This document shows, in pieces, positions 7,460 through 11,830 of a stretch of DNA of 11,830 nucleotides (position 1 is the stretch's first letter; each line of letters opens with the position of its first letter). Origin of the DNA: GWA2-44-9 sp964429675 (GTDB lineage: Bacteria > Patescibacteriota > Minisyncoccia > 2-02-FULL-40-12 > GWA2-44-9); contig CAYSDF010000028.1 of NCBI GenBank assembly GCA_964429675.1, positions 1 to 11,830 of the forward strand. Direction: 5' to 3'. The position numbers and the translations under genes are program-made. The notes under the pieces were generated by a model, which saw nothing but the letters and a program-made list of their open reading frames with translations, was not told the DNA's origin and ran no database searches.

Positions 7460-8656
7460 TTAATTTCTTACTCTAGGAACTTTTTCATCTTTAAGTCTCT
7501 TCAATTCTTCCTCATAAATACCCTCAACATAATTAGGGCCGTCATATTTTTCCCTAGTACTCTGGGCAAAATTTATGATGACTCGAGGCCCCTCATTTAG
7601 CCGACTAATAGTGTAAAAAAGTGCTCTTATTGAATTCCCCGCGTCCGCCAAGTCGCCTTCGAAAGATTTTCTTTTTGTAGGATTTTCTGACCGTTGATGC
7701 TCCGCCAAAGTCTCGACTGAATCCAAATCAATAAATCTACCGTCAAGCGTTATATTGTGAGAAGTCAGATAGCCGCTCACCCATTTATTATAGTGCATAC
7801 GAGCTAGATTAATAGCGGTCGTTTTAATAAGCCAACTAAAATAATCATCGTAAGTAAATTGACCAGAATCTATATTTAACTCCTGGGCCACCATATTCTT
7901 TGCATCAGATAATAACTTCATCGCTTTTCTTTTGTCCTCTTCATCATATCCATAATAAAAAATTTCAGAGATATCCCAGACCCTGGATCTCACGCCATAA
8001 GCACGCATTTCGATTACGGGCTCATCTTTTTTATCTAATATCCCCGCCTCTTTAGCCTTGGCAATAGAAATTTTATTTCCAGCTCCATCAATGATTTCTT
8101 TAAGATCAAATAAGGCTGCTACTCTATGCGTTCTTATGCCTGCTTTCAAGAATTTCTCTGAGAAATTAATATCGCAACGGATTAACTCCTGATCTGCAAT
8201 CCCCTTAGTTCCGACAAATGGACTAAAAGTAGATATATTGCCAACATCACTGCTGTCTACCCGTCTAACTATAGCACCGTTCACATTGAAACCCACGCCC
8301 TTAAGATCAATGTCCCGATATAGTCGCCCCTCCTTATCACTAAAAATAACTCTGCCTAATATCCCCGATCTCGAATGAGATCCGGAAACTTCTAGATCAT
8401 ATACATCTTCCCCCTCCTTAGGGCTTGGGGTAAGAAACATACCCAGTGGAGATTGTTTGCCTATTTTCAGATCAAATGGCAGGTTCATCTTGTTATTAAC
8501 CCAGCTGACTTCATTCGCCACTTCTACAGCCGGCAACGTCTTTATGTCTTTTCTTAACTCAACCCCGCCAATCCCTGTAGGTAGTTCCCTTTTATCGTGT
8601 CCCTGGAGATCGGAATTTTCCTTAATTTTTATTTTAGGGATGATTTCATTCTTCAT
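7460..8656 (-). CDS. SelO-like pseudokinase (putative protein AMPylase relative)
   Basis: This 398-aa soluble protein has no signal peptide or membrane segment. I did not recognise it at once, but its motif order matches SelO, a kinase-fold family that binds ATP inverted and AMPylates proteins. Candidate equivalents are R102 (SGILGR), K119 in DIDLKGVGF (SelO LKGxG lysine), D162/E167 in CDINFSEKFLKAGIRTHR (SelO REFLxSEAMxALGIPTTR), R218 and R225 seven residues apart (SelO TRVAxSHIRxG), and N301 and D310 nine residues apart in TSHNITLDGRFIDLD (SelO TDNMSxxGxTIDYG). The SelO catalytic Asp before the Asn is His300 here. It is shorter than SelO (about 480 aa). It starts with ATG 11 nt inside the end of the upstream HExxH gene, which implies co-translation. 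It could be a divergent active AMPylase, a different nucleotidyl- or phosphotransferase, or a dead fold. Confidence 0.6.
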   Translation of the reverse strand: MKNEIIPKIKIKENSDLQGHDKRELPTGIGGVELRKDIKTLPAVEVANEVSWVNNKMNLPFDLKIGKQSPLGMFLTPSPKEGEDVYDLEVSGSHSRSGILGRVIFSDKEGRLYRDIDLKGVGFNVNGAIVRRVDSSDVGNISTFSPFVGTKGIADQELIRCDINFSEKFLKAGIRTHRVAALFDLKEIIDGAGNKISIAKAKEAGILDKKDEPVIEMRAYGVRSRVWDISEIFYYGYDEEDKRKAMKLLSDAKNMVAQELNIDSGQFTYDDYFSWLIKTTAINLARMHYNKWVSGYLTSHNITLDGRFIDLDSVETLAEHQRSENPTKRKSFEGDLADAGNSIRALFYTISRLNEGPRVIINFAQSTREKYDGPNYVEGIYEEELKRLKDEKVPRVRN

Positions 8657-9806
8657 TTAGATAGTAGTTTTTAGGATTTTCTTCAACAGTTATATCCTCT
8701 CCCTCGCCAAGCCTTCTAAAAGATCCCTTACCAAATGTTTTCTCTACCAGCCTGGCCACTGGCATAATATTACCACCAAAGCCGCCCTTTACGAAGAGGG
8801 CGAATATTTCATCTCTCGATGAAAAGCTATCTTTATTTTTTTCATATAGCCTGTCAAGTAATTTATTAAAAAATCTTCTCTCGTCAACATAGTGAAAAAA
8901 ATCAAGATTATCTTTTCCAGGGTCACCATATGCCTCGGCAGCATCAGCTAGTATCTCTCGCTTAGTTGTATCATCAGCTTTTAAGTAGGCATCCCATATA
9001 TCAGAAGCATCATTTAAAAACATGACGTCATTATTAAAAAAATCCATTAAACCTTTCAGAAATTCTCTTACATCATTTGGAATTAGTCTGTTTTTATCGT
9101 TGAGAGATTCTCTTATATGGCGGCCTACCTTGAGCCTTAATTTTTCTGATACTTCAAACTCAGGACCTAGAACATCTTTAGCCCTTCCTCGGACAACTCT
9201 TTGAGCTATCATTTCTATAATAGCTTCGTCAACCTTATGAAAAGCGGCTGTATCATCAGAACTCTTTCTATTTTCCATGCTCCATCCCTGTCTACGAAAA
9301 GAAATCAGTTCTTCGCTATCTATTTCTTTTGGCACATTGCCAGAAATAAAACTTTTCAGGTGTCCGACTTCATGAGCATTAATAAGAAAAAATTCATAAT
9401 TAGATCTGGGCTGATCTTTAATGGCTATCCCCTGATCAGGGACAGAAGCGACAGCCTCAAATTTATCTATAGACGGCAGCCTACGTTTTTCGGCAAGAGA
9501 TTGAAATGCTTCCAAATTAATAACATGGATATTCTCTGGCGGAACTTTCATACCTTTTATTCCGTATTCAGCCAATTCTTCATTTACCAATATATCAGCT
9601 CGTTCTATCAATAATTTTTGCTCCTGAGTCAGTTCTACTGATCCTTTCTTAAATTCTTCTAGATCCTGATTATCAAATATTTCTTTAACACCTAGCATTA
9701 TCTCCCCTAGCTTTTCTTCTGTTAAGTTGGCAGAAACTGCCCGATCCAATGCTGGAGGCCGTTCAACTTTACCAGAGACATTTTTCTTTCCTAAAATTTC
9801 CGACAT
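8646..9806 (-). CDS. Putative HExxH zinc metallopeptidase-like protein
   Basis: The family is unrecognised. The 386-aa product has no signal peptide or membrane helix and is probably cytoplasmic. Residues 141-150 (LINAHEVGHL) hold an HExxH motif, H145-E146-x-x-H149, flanked by hydrophobic residues as in zincin active helices. About 45 residues later, VDEAIIEMIAQR (192-203) offers E194 or E198 as the third zinc ligand, a gluzincin-type arrangement. The N-terminal 60 residues are charged and Lys/Glu-rich. The C-terminal half is mostly helical-looking, with many Asp, Lys and Phe, and no recognised domain. It follows rseP after 2 nt and overlaps the SelO-like gene by 11 nt, so all three are likely one transcript. 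A non-catalytic use of HEVGH is possible, but the spacing and context favour a zinc site. Confidence 0.6.
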   Translation of the reverse strand: MSEILGKKNVSGKVERPPALDRAVSANLTEEKLGEIMLGVKEIFDNQDLEEFKKGSVELTQEQKLLIERADILVNEELAEYGIKGMKVPPENIHVINLEAFQSLAEKRRLPSIDKFEAVASVPDQGIAIKDQPRSNYEFFLINAHEVGHLKSFISGNVPKEIDSEELISFRRQGWSMENRKSSDDTAAFHKVDEAIIEMIAQRVVRGRAKDVLGPEFEVSEKLRLKVGRHIRESLNDKNRLIPNDVREFLKGLMDFFNNDVMFLNDASDIWDAYLKADDTTKREILADAAEAYGDPGKDNLDFFHYVDERRFFNKLLDRLYEKNKDSFSSRDEIFALFVKGGFGGNIMPVARLVEKTFGKGSFRRLGEGEDITVEENPKNYYLNEE

Positions 9807-9808
9807 AT

Positions 9809-10894
9809 TTAGAAGAATTTAACCACATCCTTAATAGTTACGTAAATCATCAAGGTTATCAGAAAAGCAAAGCCGACAGTATTTACCAGAGATTCAGTTC
9901 TTTTATTTATCGGCGAGCCTTTAATCTTTTCTATAATTATCATAACCGCCCTTCCACCATCCAGAGCCGGGAAAGGTAAAATGTTAAGAATAGTAAGGTT
10001 GATGGAAATCATAGCTACGAATTGTGTAAGAAAGCTAAAGCCTATCCTGGCAGCCTGGCCAGTAAGCGTAGCTATTCCTACCGGTCCAGATATATCAGCT
10101 AACAATTTACCAGTCGTAAATAAAGTTTTAAATAAAAGACCATAGCCATACAGAGTGCCGACAAGCATACCATAAGCATTATAGGCGCCTCGCCATATGG
10201 ATTCATACCAAGGATAATAGACTACACCAGTTAAATCCATTTCAATTCCCATAGCACCCTCGCCTGGCGGTGGATTAACTCTAGGCTGGATCGAAATTGG
10301 CACTATTTTACTTCCTCTTCGAATAAGTATCTTGATATTCTGACCTAAATGACTTAAAACGAAACTTTGAACCGTGTCGACATCAGTCGCGTTTGTAGTA
10401 TTCCCCGCGGCATCTTGAAACCCAACAATTTCATCCAGTAAAGTCAACCCGGCTTTTTCGGCTGGACTACCAGAAATAATTCTAATGATCTGAATTTTTT
10501 TGTCATGAGCTTGATTAGCTAAAACTTGATCACTAATATCTACCCTTAAACCCATAAAATTACTGATAATTAAAAGAAAAACGGCCAATAAGAAATTCAT
10601 GACCACTCCAGCCACAACTACTTTCAAGCGATTTAAAACAGACTTAGAAGAAAAACTACCCGGGCTGTCTCGATGCTCCCCATCTTCACCATAAATCTTA
10701 ACAAACCCTCCGAACGGAATAAGGTTCAGAGAATAAAGGGTGTCTCCTTTTTTCTTGGCCCAAATCCTAGGAGGAAAACCAAATCCGAATTCTTCTACTT
10801 TCATTCCGGATTTTCTGGCAAAAATAAAATGCCCAAATTCATGGACAAGCACCAGTACTCCTATAACCGCAATAAAAATCAGAGTTGTTATCAT
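9809..10894 (-). CDS. rseP: Site-2 protease family intramembrane zinc metalloprotease RseP
   Basis: This membrane-embedded M50 protease cuts transmembrane segments, classically of anti-sigma factors. The 361-aa product has the zinc motif HEFGH (18-22) in the first membrane helix and the third ligand in NILPFPALDGGR (304-315, D312), both needed for catalysis. The FGFGFPPRIW and NLIPFGGFVKIYGED phrases are typical of RseP/YluC. A single PDZ domain spans about 115-205 (SGSPAEKAGL at 141-150), as in Gram-positive-type RasP rather than the two-PDZ E. coli protein. Further membrane segments lie at about 93-113, 285-307 and 336-356. ATG lies 2 nt after the frr stop and the stop lies 2 nt before the HExxH gene. 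No anti-sigma substrate is visible in the window. Confidence 0.95.
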   Translation of the reverse strand: MITTLIFIAVIGVLVLVHEFGHFIFARKSGMKVEEFGFGFPPRIWAKKKGDTLYSLNLIPFGGFVKIYGEDGEHRDSPGSFSSKSVLNRLKVVVAGVVMNFLLAVFLLIISNFMGLRVDISDQVLANQAHDKKIQIIRIISGSPAEKAGLTLLDEIVGFQDAAGNTTNATDVDTVQSFVLSHLGQNIKILIRRGSKIVPISIQPRVNPPPGEGAMGIEMDLTGVVYYPWYESIWRGAYNAYGMLVGTLYGYGLLFKTLFTTGKLLADISGPVGIATLTGQAARIGFSFLTQFVAMISINLTILNILPFPALDGGRAVMIIIEKIKGSPINKRTESLVNTVGFAFLITLMIYVTIKDVVKFF

Positions 10895-10896
10895 AC

Positions 10897-11457
10897 CTAG
10901 CTATTCATCAGTTCCTGCTCTTTCTTTTTGGTAAGCTCATCGAATTTTTTATTCAACTCATCTACGATTTTCTGGATTTCATCCTTGGCTTTACGAAGAT
11001 CGTCTTCTCTCGCTATTTTCTCCCTCACTTCTGCTTGTACCTTTTTTAAAATATCCTCCCTGACTTGCCTGACCTTGATTCTTGATTCTTCTACCTTCTG
11101 ATGCAGTATCCTAATAAACTCCTTTCTTCTTTCTTCCGTTAATTGAGGCAAATTTAATCTAACGCCGTTTGAATCAGACGATGGATTTAAACCGCTGGCG
11201 TTATCTCTGATAGCCTTTTCAATTAGAGGAATCGCCTGCTTGTCCCAAGGCTGGATAAATATAACTCTAGGTTCTGGAGTAGTAATAGTGGCCAGTTCTT
11301 TTACTTTGAGCTTTGAGCCAAGGTAATCAACCACAATGTCTTCTACCATTGATGAATTGGCCCGTCCGGTACGTATAGCCGCCACTTCAGACCGGGCATG
11401 CTCAAAAGCAGCATTAAAGTCTCCGCGCTTTTGTTTGATTAAATCATTATAAGCCAT
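10897..11457 (-). CDS. frr: Ribosome recycling factor
   Basis: RRF works with EF-G to split the post-termination ribosome. The 186-aa length is standard. Diagnostic stretches are HARSEVAAIRTGRANSSMVE (20-39), followed by the VDYLGSKLKV region, RVIFIQPWDKQAIPLIEKAI, and the C-terminal three-helix-bundle segments around LNLPQLTEERRKEF and REDDLRKAKDEIQK. It is first in the frr, rseP, HExxH, SelO-like, proS series. No clear Shine-Dalgarno precedes the ATG. A -10-like TATGAT lies on the minus strand at 11474-11469, only 11 nt before the ATG, so a very short or absent leader is possible, though no good -35 accompanies it. Confidence 0.98.
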   Translation of the reverse strand: MAYNDLIKQKRGDFNAAFEHARSEVAAIRTGRANSSMVEDIVVDYLGSKLKVKELATITTPEPRVIFIQPWDKQAIPLIEKAIRDNASGLNPSSDSNGVRLNLPQLTEERRKEFIRILHQKVEESRIKVRQVREDILKKVQAEVREKIAREDDLRKAKDEIQKIVDELNKKFDELTKKKEQELMNS

Positions 11458-11505
11458 ACCAGTACTTTATCATAAATTTATTTAATTTCAAAAAGCTACC
11501 ATAAT

Positions 11506-11682
11506 AGCCAAAACACCCAACCCATTTTTATCCAGCCCTGCATGTCATGGGCGAATCGCAGTCTTGTTTGTAGGAAAATTCAGAACTCGCAAAGCCTCGA
11601 ACAGCTGAATTTTCCAACTAGACAGCTGATTCGTTGCCATGCCACTCCAGGAAGGATAAAAATAGCTTGGGGTGTTTTGGCT
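11506..11682. repeat. Intergenic repeat element 2: 177-nt nested palindrome
   Basis: The ends are opposed copies of the same unit seen near 4600: plus copy 11506-11533 (AGCCAAAACACCC...ATTTTTATCC) and minus copy 11654-11682. Inside, CATGGGCGAATC (11546-11557) pairs imperfectly with GATTCGTTGCCATG (11628-11641), and GGAAAATTCAG (11573-11583) pairs perfectly with CTGAATTTTCC (11605-11615) around a 21-nt loop. The whole piece can fold as one long interrupted hairpin on either strand. No reading frame or terminator U-tract is present. It lies upstream of frr. Confidence 0.75.
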
Positions 11683-11697
11683 TGATACATGTACGTT

Positions 11698-11753
11698 AGC
11701 CAAACCCCCACTCTTATTTTCATCATCATGACGATTGGATGGTACTCAATAAA
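11698..11753 (+). repeat. Third repeat unit plus shared core of the element family
   Basis: A unit copy (11698-11724, AGCCAAACCCCC...TTATTTTCATC) sits head-to-head with the minus copy ending at 11682, 15 bp away across ACATGT. About 22 bp further is CAATAAATAGTTA, the reverse complement of a stretch in the loop of the element at 4597-4757, at the same distance from its unit (22-23 bp). Similarity continues weakly (GATT...TTCCT) and then stops near 11772. Confidence 0.65.
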
Positions 11754-11775
11754 TAGTTATGAGATTTTCCTGGGC

Positions 11776-11830
11776 ACCGATTGGGGTGACCCGGAACGGC
11801 CGCCCGAATGGGAGCCGCATGGCCGGGTCG
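11776..11830. other. GC-rich structured segment at window edge
   Basis: The last 43 bases are about 77% GC, against about 40% around them. GACCCGG (11788-11794) pairs with CCGGGTC (11823-11829). Inside, CGGC (11797-11800) pairs with GCCG (11814-11817) and CCC with GGG around GAAT. This looks like a structured RNA or a terminal part of a foreign element. GGAGCCGCATG resembles the first strand of a group II intron domain V, but the partner strand would lie beyond the window. Confidence 0.35.

Noticed and set aside
9201..9614. 137-residue plus-strand open frame
   Set aside because: It lies fully antisense to the HExxH gene, has no family likeness and no ribosome-binding site; treated as a shadow frame.
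86..11457. TGA recoding as in some CPR lineages
   Set aside because: Several genes end cleanly at TGA at the expected family length, and no in-frame TGA is needed in any of them.
11506..11724. Integron attC site suggested by the nested palindrome
   Set aside because: The expected RYYYAAC/GTTRRRY end boxes are not in the right places, and no cassette gene or integrase is present.

Overview
The window carries about 10 chromosomal protein genes at roughly 40% GC. It reads like a bacterium of the Candidate Phyla Radiation (Patescibacteria, probably Parcubacteria-like). This placement is an inference from several traits: an unusually short prolyl-tRNA synthetase without the editing insertion, a compact mreBCD-PBP2 cluster, AT-rich intergenic hairpins, short gene spacing and weak Shine-Dalgarno sequences. 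TGA is used as an ordinary stop (mreC, proS, the PLP enzyme), so the code is standard and the SR1/Gracilibacteria recoding is excluded.

Layout. (1) Positions 1-63 hold the probable C-terminal end of a plus-strand membrane protein. (2) Positions 86-4504, minus strand, are a cell-elongation operon in the order mreB, mreC, mreD, mrdA (PBP2), with tight overlaps except for a 78-bp hairpin-bearing gap between mreB and mreC. (3) Positions 4505-4854 are a divergent intergenic region with an inverted-repeat element and two candidate promoters. (4) Positions 4855-6081, plus strand, encode a PLP-dependent Cys/Met-metabolism (trans-sulfuration family) enzyme whose intrinsic terminator lies inside the end of the convergent proS. 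(5) Positions 6066-11457, minus strand, are a second gene series read frr, rseP, an HExxH metallopeptidase-like protein, a SelO-like pseudokinase and proS. (6) Positions 11458-11830 are intergenic, with a second copy of the repeat family, a 177-nt nested palindrome and a GC-rich structured edge.

How the genes fit together. MreB filaments with MreC/MreD position PBP2, the transpeptidase for lateral wall growth. frr, rseP and proS are housekeeping genes for ribosome recycling, intramembrane proteolysis and tRNA charging. The novelty candidate is the overlapping gene pair at 7460-9806, inserted between rseP and proS. One protein has an HEVGH zinc-protease motif. The other keeps most of the nucleotide-binding residues of the SelO AMPylating pseudokinases but has His where SelO has its catalytic Asp. 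No annotation name was recognised for either. The second interesting element is the repeat family shared by the two long intergenic regions.
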